Below, one piece after another: positions 9,140 to 17,270 of a DNA stretch of 64,000 nt. The stretch lies in assembly GCA_945830395.1 (NCBI GenBank), contig CALZYE010000006.1, positions 24,810 to 88,809 of the forward strand. The letters are read 5' to 3'. Each line of letters begins with the position of its first letter. Within the stretch, counting starts at the first letter, position 1. Made by a program: the position numbers and the translations under genes. Source of the stretch: an uncultured Clostridia bacterium. Its GTDB lineage: Bacteria; Bacillota; Clostridia; Peptostreptococcales; Anaerovoracaceae. The notes under the pieces are model-generated. The model was given only the letters and a program-made list of their open reading frames with translations. It was not told the DNA's origin and made no database searches.

Positions 9140-9209
9140 TAGCGTAAATGCGACAATCGTTAAAATGAAAGTTTATTTTTTAACAATTGCTGTCAGCACT
9201 ATTATTAGT

Positions 9210-9221
9210 TAAACATGTTTA
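9210..9221. promoter_or_regulatory. Perfect 12-bp palindrome upstream of bcd
   Basis: TAAACATGTTTA is a perfect palindrome about 130 bases before the bcd start. On the minus strand TTGCAA lies 6 bases upstream of it and TA-rich sequence follows, so it could be an operator in a promoter. Which regulator, if any, is not clear; it is not the canonical Rex site TTGTTAANNNNTTAACAA. Confidence 0.35.
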
Positions 9222-9260
9222 GTCAGTTTTTGCAAGTGATTTTTGACTTTTTGTAGAAAT

Positions 9261-9298
9261 GAATCACAATAAATTTATGTGATTCCAAAACGAATCAC
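9261..9298. promoter_or_regulatory. Three alternating copies of GAATCAC/GTGATTC between thiI and bcd
   Basis: GAATCAC at 9261-9267, its complement GTGATTC at 9279-9285, and GAATCAC again at 9292-9298. The middle copy can pair with either neighbour. The pair 9261-9285 forms arms GAATCACA/TGTGATTC around TAAATTTA; the pair 9279-9298 has a 6-base loop and could act as the thiI terminator hairpin, though no T-run follows. The layout suggests either a two-site operator or mutually exclusive RNA hairpins. Confidence 0.45.
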
Positions 9299-9332
9299 TT
9301 TGGTGAAAAATATCATCTTAAAGTTTTTTATT

Positions 9333-10514
9333 TCACAGGTCAATCCAAACAGTTTCCGACGATTTTACCGCCGCTTCAACAAGCTTTTCCACATCAAGTT
9401 TGGACTCCGATGCTTCTATCTGATAAAGTTTAGGTTTTGTGGCAGGATGCTTCGGCAAGAATACCGTGCAGCAGTCCTCGTAAGGTTCTATGGATTTTTC
9501 GTAAGTTCCTATCTCCTTTGCCTTATCCATTATGTCCACCTTATCCATGGCGATGAGAGGTCTCATAACCGGCATGGACACGCAGTTATCCGTGACCACA
9601 AGAGCCTCTGCCGTCTGACTTGCAACCTGTCCCAGATTTTCTCCTGTAATGAGCATCATGCAGCCTGTCTTTTCTGCCATTTTCTCCGCAATCCTCATCA
9701 TGAACCTGCGAACCAATATGGTAGTTTCCTCCTCGGGACAGTTCATGACGATTTCCTCCTGAATGGGCAGCAGGTTTATAACATGCATTTTCATCTTGCC
9801 GCTGTACGAAGACACGATTTCTGCAAGTTCCTCCACCTTTTGCCTTGCTCTTGGACTGGTGTAGGGGTAACTGTGGAAGTGAACCGCCTCTAAAATCATT
9901 CCTCGCTTAGCCATCATCCAAGCCGCAACGGGGCTGTCAATTCCTCCTGAAAGAAGCACCATTCCTTTTCCGTTGGTTCCAAGAGGAAGACCGCCGAAGC
10001 CCGATATTTTCTCATCATATATGTATGTTCTATCCCCTCTCAGGTCGATAAAAAGTCTGCAATCAGGATTATGCACATCCACCTTGAGAACTTTGCATCC
10101 GATTAGAACCTTGGCGCCTATAATTTTAGCTATGTCCGGGGATTTGACGGGGAAAGTCTTGTCTGCGCGCTTAGCCTCAACTTTAAAGGTTTTTATACCG
10201 AGCTCTTCAATCTGCTTTTTCATGAATTCCACAGCAGCTTCACCGATTTTCTCCAAATCGCTTGGAGCCTCCACTGCCGGACTTATGGAAGCAACGCCGA
10301 ATACCTTTGAAACGGGCTTGGTTATTTCCTCCGAAGGACAGCTCTTGTCACTTCTGATAAAAATCAATCCCTCCTGTCTTTTTACCTCGACTCCCGTAAG
10401 ACCTTTCAGGTTTTTCCTTATGCGGTCAACCAAAGTTTTTTCAAAATAAGGTTTGTTCATTCCCTTCAGTGCGATTTCTCCGCATCTCACAATGTATATG
10501 TTCTGTTCATTCAT
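9333..10514 (-). CDS. thiI: tRNA 4-thiouridine sulfurtransferase ThiI
   Basis: 393 residues, the form without a C-terminal rhodanese domain. It adenylates U8 of tRNA and transfers sulfur to give 4-thiouridine; it may also serve thiazole synthesis. The N-terminal ferredoxin-like and THUMP regions begin IYIVRCGEIALKGMNKPYFE, followed by the PP-loop ATP site LLSGGIDSPVAAWMM (near residue 185) and the family-typical YEDCCTVFLPKHPATKP. It follows the cysteine desulfurase gene by 10 bases; the two are a sulfur donor-acceptor pair. Confidence 0.95.
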   Translation of the reverse strand: MNEQNIYIVRCGEIALKGMNKPYFEKTLVDRIRKNLKGLTGVEVKRQEGLIFIRSDKSCPSEEITKPVSKVFGVASISPAVEAPSDLEKIGEAAVEFMKKQIEELGIKTFKVEAKRADKTFPVKSPDIAKIIGAKVLIGCKVLKVDVHNPDCRLFIDLRGDRTYIYDEKISGFGGLPLGTNGKGMVLLSGGIDSPVAAWMMAKRGMILEAVHFHSYPYTSPRARQKVEELAEIVSSYSGKMKMHVINLLPIQEEIVMNCPEEETTILVRRFMMRIAEKMAEKTGCMMLITGENLGQVASQTAEALVVTDNCVSMPVMRPLIAMDKVDIMDKAKEIGTYEKSIEPYEDCCTVFLPKHPATKPKLYQIEASESKLDVEKLVEAAVKSSETVWIDL

Positions 10515-10524
10515 TTTTTACTTC

Positions 10525-11661
10525 CTATCTGAAACTTCCCAGCCGTCTAAACCTCTTTACTGCAGCTGCTGTTTTTTCAACAGTTTCCTCAATCTCCTCA
10601 ATTTTGTTGTACCTTGAAAGGCTGAACCTTACGGCACTCTCAATTTCTCTATCGGTGCATCCGATTGCAGAAAGCACATGGCTTTTGCCCTTTTTATTTG
10701 AGGAACATGCAGAGCCTGTGGAAACATATATACCCTCAGCCTCAAGTGTGTGCAGCAGCACCTCGCCTCTTGTTCCCATAAAGGATATATTTAGTATACT
10801 TCCAACGGCGATATTGTCCTCTTCACTTCCATTCACCTTTATGTCGGGGATTTCGGCTTTAAACCCCTCCAGCAGTTTTCCTTTGAGCTGCGCTATATGT
10901 TCCATGCCGTCGTATGCCATCTCTACAGCCTTGCCTAAACCTGCGATTCCGCTTACATTCTCAGTTCCCGAGCGCATTCCTTTTTCCTGACCGCCTCCGA
11001 GAATATATGGGGCAAACTTGGCTTCTTTTTTTACGGCAAGCACCCCTACACCTTTGGGGCCGTGAATTTTGTGTCCGCTTATGGATATAAAATCTGCGGC
11101 GCAGCCCTTCATGCCGATTTTGCCGAAGCCCTGAACCGCATCTGTATGAAAAAGAGCACCTTTGGAATGCGCCATGTCCGCCATGTCCCTTATGGGCAAA
11201 ACAGTTCCGATCTCATTGTTGACAGCCATCACGGATACCAACGCCACATCACTTTTGAAGGCTTCTTCGTACTGCTTAAGGTCCGGCAGGCCCTTTTCAT
11301 CGACATCAAGGTATACGATGTCAAATCCCGCTTTCTCCAATCTTTTGCACGGCTGAAGGATTGCAGGATGTTCAATCTTTGTAGTTATAATCCGCTTTCC
11401 TTCTCTTTTCTTCGCCTCAGCAGCTCCGAATACAGCCATATTGTCACTTTCGGTTCCGCCTGAAGTAAAGAATATGTCATATTCGCTATTTCCTATTTCC
11501 TGTGCAATACGCTTTCTCACATCATTTATTTTGTTCTGTGAAATTCTGCCAAGCTCGTGAAGGGACGATGGATTTCCAAAGTCCTCTTCAAAGGCCCTCA
11601 CCATTTCTTCGGTAACTTCTTTTGCCTGTTTTGTCGTAGAGCTGTTATCTAAATATATCAT
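10525..11661 (-). CDS. Cysteine desulfurase (NifS/IscS family)
   Basis: 378 residues. PLP enzyme that takes sulfur from cysteine as an enzyme persulfide. It shows the class-V aminotransferase start MIYLDNSSTT, the PLP lysine in SISGHKIHGPKGVG, and the persulfide Cys in STGSACSSNKKGKSH. Directly upstream of thiI, so its main client is probably ThiI, as with NifZ in Bacillus. There is no iscU next to it, which argues against a dedicated Fe-S assembly role here. Confidence 0.93.
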   Translation of the reverse strand: MIYLDNSSTTKQAKEVTEEMVRAFEEDFGNPSSLHELGRISQNKINDVRKRIAQEIGNSEYDIFFTSGGTESDNMAVFGAAEAKKREGKRIITTKIEHPAILQPCKRLEKAGFDIVYLDVDEKGLPDLKQYEEAFKSDVALVSVMAVNNEIGTVLPIRDMADMAHSKGALFHTDAVQGFGKIGMKGCAADFISISGHKIHGPKGVGVLAVKKEAKFAPYILGGGQEKGMRSGTENVSGIAGLGKAVEMAYDGMEHIAQLKGKLLEGFKAEIPDIKVNGSEEDNIAVGSILNISFMGTRGEVLLHTLEAEGIYVSTGSACSSNKKGKSHVLSAIGCTDREIESAVRFSLSRYNKIEEIEETVEKTAAAVKRFRRLGSFR

Positions 11662-11682
11662 CTTTCCTCATATAATAACTTA

Positions 11683-11704
11683 CCCCACACCAAGGGATGC
11701 GGGG
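11683..11704 (-). terminator. Hairpin between rny and the cysteine desulfurase gene
   Basis: In the minus-strand RNA CCCCGCAUC pairs with GGUGUGGGG (with G-U pairs) around a CCUU loop, just after the rny stop. Only a weak U-rich tract follows, so it may be a partial terminator or an RNA 3'-end stabiliser. Confidence 0.5.
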
Positions 11705-11717
11705 CAACTGAAATTTT

Positions 11718-13259
11718 CTATTTTGCGTAATCTATTGCTTTTGTTTCACGAACAACATTGACCTTAATCTGTCCCGGATATTCAAGCTCAGACTCAATTT
11801 TCTTGGAAATCTCTCTCGCCAAAAGTGCTATTTCATCGTCTTTCACTTCCTCAGGCTTTGCAATTATGCGGATTTCTCTTCCCGCCTGTATAGCGAAGGA
11901 TTTATCAACTCCCGGCGTTGTATTTGCTATTTCCTCAAGCTTCTCCAAACGCTTAATGTATACATCAAGGGTTTCTCTTCTGGCTCCCGGTCTTGCCGCC
12001 GAAAGCGCGTCAGCTGCGGCAATTATAACCGCCTCCATGCTCTTTGCCTCGTAGTCACCGTGATGAGCTGCCATGCCGTTTATAACAGCTGCAGATTCCT
12101 TATATTTTTTCAAAATCTGAATACCTATATCCACATGGGTTCCTTCGTATTCATGGTCTAAAGCTTTTCCTATGTCATGCAGCAGACCTGCACGCTTGGC
12201 AAGTTTAATATCCAGACCCAGTTCCCCTGCCATAAGCCCTGAGAGATGACTCACCTCAATGGAATGTTTCAGCACATTCTGACCGTAGGAAGTTCTGTAG
12301 CGCAGACGCCCCAAAAGCTTAACAAGTTCAGGATGAAGGTTGTGTATTCCCGTCTCAAATGTAGCCTGTTCCCCCTCTTCCTTTATGGTCTGGTTAACCT
12401 CTTTCCTCGCTTTCTCTATCATCTCTTCAATCTTCGACGGATGAATTCTTCCATCTACGATTAGTTTCTCAAGGGCAAGCCTTGCGATTTCTCTCCTTAC
12501 CGGATCGAATCCCGAGACAATAACCGCTTCCGGAGTATCGTCTATGATAAGATCGACGCCTGTCAGCGTTTCAATAGCTCTTATATTTCTACCCTCTCTG
12601 CCGATTATTCTGCCCTTCATATCGTCATTAGGCAAATTAACTACGGATAGGGTACTTTCCGCCACATGATCAGCGGCACACCTCTGCAAAGCTCCCGTTA
12701 AAATTTCCTTTGCATTTCTGTCGGCCTCTTCTTTTGCTTTCGTCTCTATTTCCTTAATCATCTGAGAGGCATCGTGTCTGCACTCTTTCTCTATTCCTTC
12801 AAGCAAAAGAGCTTTAGCTTCTTCCGCCGTGTACCCTGAAATTTTTTCAAGTTCTGCAATCTTCTTTTCAAAAATCTTGTCAATTTCTTCTTTCTTGGAG
12901 TTTATCTCCTTTTCCACATTTGAAATCTTTTCTTCTTTCTTTTCGATTCCGTCCAGTTTACGGTCGATGGCTTCTTCCTTCTGTGTCAGCCTGCGCTCTG
13001 TGCGCTGCACCTCTGATCTTCTTTCCCTTACTTCTCTGTCGACTTCATTTCTGATCTTATGCGCTTCTTCTTTTGCTTCTAATGTAACTTCCTTCTTTAT
13101 CGTTTCGGAACGATTTTTTGCATCAAGAATAAGGTTCTTCGCCTTCTGTTCAGCGCTTCCTATTGTTCTTTCCGCCACGTTCTTTCTGTATATATATCCG
13201 CCAAGTCCACAGACTGTGCCGGCTACAACTGCAACGATAACAGTAATAATTGGAGACAT
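11718..13259 (-). CDS. rny: Ribonuclease Y
   Basis: 513 residues, normal for the family. Membrane-tethered endoribonuclease that starts bulk mRNA decay in Firmicutes. Order of parts: N-terminal transmembrane helix ([20 protein letters not shown]), a long charged coiled coil (~25-200), KH domain with [15 protein letters not shown], and HD metal-dependent nuclease domain with [15 protein letters not shown] and [21 protein letters not shown] precedes the ATG and a good promoter lies ~100 bases upstream. It heads the unit rny - desulfurase - thiI. Confidence 0.97.
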   Translation of the reverse strand: MSPIITVIVAVVAGTVCGLGGYIYRKNVAERTIGSAEQKAKNLILDAKNRSETIKKEVTLEAKEEAHKIRNEVDREVRERRSEVQRTERRLTQKEEAIDRKLDGIEKKEEKISNVEKEINSKKEEIDKIFEKKIAELEKISGYTAEEAKALLLEGIEKECRHDASQMIKEIETKAKEEADRNAKEILTGALQRCAADHVAESTLSVVNLPNDDMKGRIIGREGRNIRAIETLTGVDLIIDDTPEAVIVSGFDPVRREIARLALEKLIVDGRIHPSKIEEMIEKARKEVNQTIKEEGEQATFETGIHNLHPELVKLLGRLRYRTSYGQNVLKHSIEVSHLSGLMAGELGLDIKLAKRAGLLHDIGKALDHEYEGTHVDIGIQILKKYKESAAVINGMAAHHGDYEAKSMEAVIIAAADALSAARPGARRETLDVYIKRLEKLEEIANTTPGVDKSFAIQAGREIRIIAKPEEVKDDEIALLAREISKKIESELEYPGQIKVNVVRETKAIDYAK

Positions 13260-13361
13260 TACAGCACCTCCTTTTCTAATATCTTTTCAGTTCTGTATTC
13301 CGGTTGCTATATAAAATGTACAGGGATTTCCTGCATGTTTTATTTTTGCAATATCTAATAT

Positions 13362-13391
13362 ATTATAATTGCTATATGCCACTACTGTCAA
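13362..13391 (-). promoter_or_regulatory. Sigma-A type promoter for rny
   Basis: Minus strand: TTGACA (-35), 18-base spacer, TATAAT (-10), about 100 bases upstream of the rny ATG. Both hexamers match consensus exactly. Confidence 0.75.
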
Positions 13392-13492
13392 GGCTTATAG
13401 AAAAAGGAAAATGAGTAAAATTCAAATAAATACGGTGATGCCGGATTCACATGAAATCATTCTTTCCGACTGCCGTTTTGCACCATGAAAGA

Positions 13493-13516
13493 AGCCCGTG
13501 CACTAAGCTACGGGCT
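13493..13516 (-). terminator. Terminator after the alanine symporter gene
   Basis: Stem AGCCCGT/ACGGGCT with an 10-base loop; TTCTTTC follows on the minus strand. The plus-strand side also has a short T-run, so it may be bidirectional. Together with the rny promoter it fills the gap 13260-13568. Confidence 0.7.
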
Positions 13517-13568
13517 CCTTTTCGTATTATGGGAATTATAGCTATGCTATACTTACTTCACCGTCTCT

Positions 13569-14954
13569 TTATAGCTTCGCTATATCTCTATCGACAACCG
13601 GAATCGGCGTAGGATCCACATCGTCAATATTGTTTCCATACTTCTTCAAATCCTTTACAAGCACTCCACTGAGCAGGAATATTCCTATTACATTCGGGAT
13701 AATCATCAAACCGTTTAAAATATCTGCAATAGTCCATACCGTATCGAGCTTTATTACGCATCCCACAAATGCCAAAGCTACGAACACAAACTTGTATCCC
13801 ATTATAATTTTTGATCCTAAGAGATATTCCGCACATCTCTCTCCGTAATATGACCAGCCGAGAATGGTGGAATAAGCAAATAATGCAAGGGATATTGCAA
13901 TTATTGGTCTGCCGAATACAGGAATCAGTCCGAAGGCGTGGAATGTAAGAACTGTAGTGTCCGTACCGCCGGACTCCAAGAATTCCGGATGAGCAACTGC
14001 CGAACTTACAAGTGTAATTCCTGTAAGGGCGCAGATTACCACTGTATCCCAGAATGTACCCGTCATGGAAACCATAGACTGTCTGACAGGGTTTCTCGTC
14101 TTTGCCGATGCTGCTACGATTGGAGCAGAACCCATACCTGACTCGTTTGAGAAAAGTCCTCTGGCACATCCATATCTAATTGCGGTGCTTACTGCATATC
14201 CGAACACGCCGCCGGCTCCTGCCTGCATAGAAAATGCGGATTTGAATATAAGTGCTATCGAATCACCTAAAACACTCTTGTTTAAAACTAAAACCCAAAT
14301 GCATCCTATAATATAGAAAGCTGCCATGAACGGAATGAGTTTCTCGGTAACCCTTGTTATTGACTTAACTCCTCCAATTATTACAATTGCCGTAAATACT
14401 GCAACGATAACTCCTGCAAATCTCTCATCTATACCGAAGTTCTGTTTAACCGATGTAGAAATGGAATTGGCCTGAGTCATACATCCGATTCCAAAGGCTG
14501 CCGTTGCGCCAAATAGTGCGAACATAACTCCGAGCCATTTAGAGTTAAGACCTCTTTCCAATGCAGTGAAAGCTCCGCCTATCATTCTGCCGTCCTTAGT
14601 CTGCTCCCTGTACTTAACCGCCATGGCAGTCTCCATATACTTGGTTGCCATACCGAATACTCCGGTTATCCACATCCAGAATACCGCTCCCGGACCTCCC
14701 GATGCTACCGCCGTCGCAACTCCGATAATATTACCTGTGCCGATGGTGGCCGCAAGAGCTGTTGTAAGTGCTCCGAACTGAGAGACCTCTCCCTCGCCGT
14801 CCGGATCCGGTGTAACGGATAGTTTTATGCCTTTGAATGTAAACCTCTGAACAAAACCTGTCCTAAAAGTACAAAAAATATGTGTTCCCAGCAAAATGAT
14901 GATGAATGGAAGACCCCAAAGCCAAGCATCAATAGCTCCCAAAATTTTCAGCAT
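13569..14954 (-). CDS. Sodium:alanine symporter (AGCS family)
   Basis: 461 residues from the ATG at 14954. I chose this start because TAAGGAGG sits just before it, and the longer reading would begin inside that site. Integral membrane carrier taking up alanine or glycine with Na+. About eleven hydrophobic segments are seen. The family signatures are present: GNIIGVATAVASGGPGAVFWMW, KYMETAMAVKYR and the SODIUM_ALANINE_SYMP-like GLFSNESGMGSAPIVAA (quoted in part). Single-gene unit between terminators. Confidence 0.93.
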   Translation of the reverse strand: MLKILGAIDAWLWGLPFIIILLGTHIFCTFRTGFVQRFTFKGIKLSVTPDPDGEGEVSQFGALTTALAATIGTGNIIGVATAVASGGPGAVFWMWITGVFGMATKYMETAMAVKYREQTKDGRMIGGAFTALERGLNSKWLGVMFALFGATAAFGIGCMTQANSISTSVKQNFGIDERFAGVIVAVFTAIVIIGGVKSITRVTEKLIPFMAAFYIIGCIWVLVLNKSVLGDSIALIFKSAFSMQAGAGGVFGYAVSTAIRYGCARGLFSNESGMGSAPIVAASAKTRNPVRQSMVSMTGTFWDTVVICALTGITLVSSAVAHPEFLESGGTDTTVLTFHAFGLIPVFGRPIIAISLALFAYSTILGWSYYGERCAEYLLGSKIIMGYKFVFVALAFVGCVIKLDTVWTIADILNGLMIIPNVIGIFLLSGVLVKDLKKYGNNIDDVDPTPIPVVDRDIAKL

Positions 14955-15114
14955 ATTAAACCTCCTTATAACTGGCATTACATTTTAGAATAATTATTAC
15001 TCCTATATTATAGCACCCTTTCCGTTAATTGCAATACTTTCGGGCGATAAATTTTCAGATTTTTAGTTTTTTTTAGATTAATTACTTCTCTCCCCGAAGC
15101 TTCTTCACTTACAT

Positions 15115-15156
15115 AAAAAGTACCCCTCCAAATTGAAATTTCCCAATCTGAAGGGG
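15115..15156 (-). terminator. Strong terminator after folD
   Basis: A 13-pair stem (15123-15135 with 15144-15156; CCCC...GGGG outer pairs, some G-U) with an 8-base loop, followed on the minus strand by TACTTTTTATG. It lies ~100 bases beyond the folD stop. The rest of 14955-15257 has only the overlapping hairpins listed separately. Confidence 0.85.
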
Positions 15157-15199
15157 CTTGTTTTAGGGGTTTGTTTTCGCCGTCAATCGCTTATATGAA

Positions 15200-15228
15200 A
15201 TTTTCACATGGAGTGAAAATGCTCCATG
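15200..15228. repeat. Two overlapping, mutually exclusive inverted repeats after folD
   Basis: ATTTTCAC (15200-15207) pairs with GTGAAAAT (15213-15220), and CATGGAG (15207-15213) pairs with CTCCATG (15222-15228). The two stems share bases so only one can form at a time. It lies 30 bases after the folD stop codon. Purpose unknown. Confidence 0.5.
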
Positions 15229-15257
15229 ACATTTTGCTCTGCCGGTTTCAGATTCCG

Positions 15258-16115
15258 TCATATTTCGCTCAAAATCTCCGCGGCTCTGATAACATGGCTT
15301 GCCAATACGGATGAGGTAACTCCTCCCACACCGCCCGGAACGGGACTTATATAAGATGCTTTTGGTTCGGCGCTTTCAAAATCCACATCACCGCAGAGCT
15401 TGCCTTCTTCGTTTATATTTATCCCCACATCGGCAACTATAGCTCCTGCGCCGAGCATATCTCCTGTAATCATGCCTGCCTTGCCGGCTGCCGCAACTAC
15501 TATGTCGGCATTTCTGCATTTCTCTGTCAAATCATCGGTTTTCGTGTGGCAAACGGTTACCGTGGCATTCTTCTTAATCATCAGCATTGCCAGAGGTTTT
15601 CCTACAACCATGCTTCTTCCCACTATCGCTACATTTTTTCCCGTTAAATCGATTTCATAGTGTGAAAGCATCTCCATAACAGCCTGTGCGGTGCAAGGTG
15701 CAAATCCGCTTTCATCCCCCATGAAAACCTTTGCAATATTAACAGGGCTCATGCAGTCAACATCCTTTGCCGGGTTAATCATCCCTGCAATCTCAGACTC
15801 GTCAAGATGCTCGGGCAACGGTCTGAACAGCATGATTCCGTGCACGGAATCATCATCATTAACTTTCTTGAAAGTTTCCACAAAATCCTCTTGGGAAATA
15901 TCTTCAGAGACCTCTGTAACCCTCATCTCGATTCCTACGCTTTCCATTCTCTTTCGTGCGCCTTTCTCATAAGCAAGGTCATCGCCGCGGCTTCCCACTC
16001 TCACTATGTTTATCACAGGCTTAACGCCTTTTTCCTTCAAAAGCTCCACCTGCTTAACCATTCTCTCCTTCATGGATTCGTTAACTTCAGCGCCTCTCAT
16101 CAAAACTTCCGCCAT
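15258..16115 (-). CDS. folD: FolD-like methylenetetrahydrofolate dehydrogenase, cyclohydrolase residues missing
   Basis: 285 residues, normal FolD length. The NAD(P) domain is intact (VAIVGRSMVVGKPLAMLM, YISPVPGGVGGVTSS) and Asp in KDVDCMSP is kept, so it should oxidise methylene-tetrahydrofolate. Two residues needed for the second, cyclohydrolase, activity are absent in an ungapped alignment with E. coli FolD: the Lys of the YxxxK motif (E. coli K54) is Ala53 here (Tyr49 is kept), and the Gln of VQLPLP is Phe97 in MLFRPLP. The protein is therefore probably a dehydrogenase only. RBS GGAGG is 5 bases before the ATG. The gene is followed by a strong terminator. Confidence 0.85.
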   Translation of the reverse strand: MAEVLMRGAEVNESMKERMVKQVELLKEKGVKPVINIVRVGSRGDDLAYEKGARKRMESVGIEMRVTEVSEDISQEDFVETFKKVNDDDSVHGIMLFRPLPEHLDESEIAGMINPAKDVDCMSPVNIAKVFMGDESGFAPCTAQAVMEMLSHYEIDLTGKNVAIVGRSMVVGKPLAMLMIKKNATVTVCHTKTDDLTEKCRNADIVVAAAGKAGMITGDMLGAGAIVADVGININEEGKLCGDVDFESAEPKASYISPVPGGVGGVTSSVLASHVIRAAEILSEI

Positions 16116-16162
16116 TTTTCCTCCTGCATATTATTAATCATACTAATATCTATTATAAATTT

Positions 16163-17065
16163 CTAATCTCTCGGTCTTTTATAAAATCTTCCCGACAAGC
16201 GTTCCGTCTTCATAACATTTATAAAGGCCTTGGGATCCACATCCCTTATTTCTTTAATAATCATATCCACCTGATTGCTTTCCACTACAGAATAAATCAT
16301 GTTTTTTCTCTGCTCGAGGAAAAATCCTTCTCCCTTGAACAGCGTTGCATCGTGGTGGGTCATTATGCTTATCTTATCATATACAGACTCCGGCATATCC
16401 GTTATTACAATCAGAGTATGTTTATGGTAGCGTTTGAAGAGTTCATGATAGAGCTGCACCAAAACATACTGATATATGATAGAGTAAAGTGCCTTATCCC
16501 AGCCGAAGAAAAATCCTGCCAGAACCAAAATGATAATATTGCCTGTCAGAATGTAATTCCATGTGCTGATACCTCTCTTCTCCGAAAAGTAAACCGACAA
16601 CAAATCCGTGCCTCCGCTGCTGGTGCCTACCCACAGGCAAAGCAAACCGGAAAAGCCGCTTGTTATCCCTCCGAATACGGCGGCAAGAAGCACATCATTT
16701 GTGATTTGTACATTCGGTAATATGTCGGTAAGCAAACTGGAAAGAACTACATAATATACAGTGTAGAAAGTGAACTTCTTTCCGAGACCTTTGTAACCGA
16801 AATATACTGAAATCGCATTTAACGGCAAAAAAATTAGGGAATACGGCACAAACAGCTCCAGATACTTTGATGACAATCTGGTAACCAAAAGTGTTATTCC
16901 TGCAAAGCCTCCCGGAAAAAGCGCTCCTGCACTTACAAAACTGTTTATATTAAAAGCACAGATAGCGGCACCCAGGGTAACGCTGAAAATCCTGAGCATC
17001 TCTCGTCTAATCCTTTCGGACTTTGTAAGCGGCACTCTGGGATCTCTGGTTTTTCTAAAATTCAT
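16163..17065 (-). CDS. YitT-family membrane protein (DUF161 + DUF2179)
   Basis: 300 residues. Five to six hydrophobic segments in residues ~20-200, beginning AAICAFNINSFVSAGALFPGGFAGI, which matches the start of YitT proteins (shown in part as AFNINSFVSAGALFPGG). After these comes a soluble C-terminal DUF2179 domain (HTLIVITDMPESVYDKI, GFFLEQRKNMIYSVVE, DPKAFINVM). Function of the family is not established; members are proposed membrane transporters. 47 bases upstream of folD on the same strand, possibly one transcript. Confidence 0.88.
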   Translation of the reverse strand: MNFRKTRDPRVPLTKSERIRREMLRIFSVTLGAAICAFNINSFVSAGALFPGGFAGITLLVTRLSSKYLELFVPYSLIFLPLNAISVYFGYKGLGKKFTFYTVYYVVLSSLLTDILPNVQITNDVLLAAVFGGITSGFSGLLCLWVGTSSGGTDLLSVYFSEKRGISTWNYILTGNIIILVLAGFFFGWDKALYSIIYQYVLVQLYHELFKRYHKHTLIVITDMPESVYDKISIMTHHDATLFKGEGFFLEQRKNMIYSVVESNQVDMIIKEIRDVDPKAFINVMKTERLSGRFYKRPRD

Positions 17066-17208
17066 TTTTTTCTCCTAAACACTTATGTCTTTCTACATTA
17101 TATCATAATACAAAAATTTTTTTCAAAAAACTTGTCTGCCTGCTGAGGAAAATTTTGTGGTTTTTGTGTTTTTTCATAAATTTTTATTGATTTTTTTGTG
17201 GTTTTTCA

Positions 17209-17237
17209 TTGACAACTAACTTCATGGAAATTATAAT
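17209..17237 (+). promoter_or_regulatory. Perfect consensus promoter for the NSS transporter gene
   Basis: TTGACA, 17-base spacer, TATAAT, about 33 bases upstream of the ATG. Two exact copies of TTTTGTGGTTTTT (17153-17165 and 17194-17206) lie immediately upstream of the -35. Confidence 0.85.
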
Positions 17238-17270
17238 GGAAACACTTATATTTTTTGGGAGGATGATAAA

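Noticed and set aside
9170..9200. Rex-like site TTGTTAAAAAATAAAC before bcd
   Set aside because: Only one half matches TTGTTAANNNNTTAACAA; the other half has four of seven bases, too weak to call.
9279..9893. 204-residue plus-strand ORF opposite thiI
   Set aside because: Antisense shadow of thiI with no RBS; its frame follows thiI codon structure.
13624..14169. 181-residue minus-strand ORF overlapping the alanine symporter
   Set aside because: Alternative frame of the symporter gene; Cys/Arg-rich nonsense translation.
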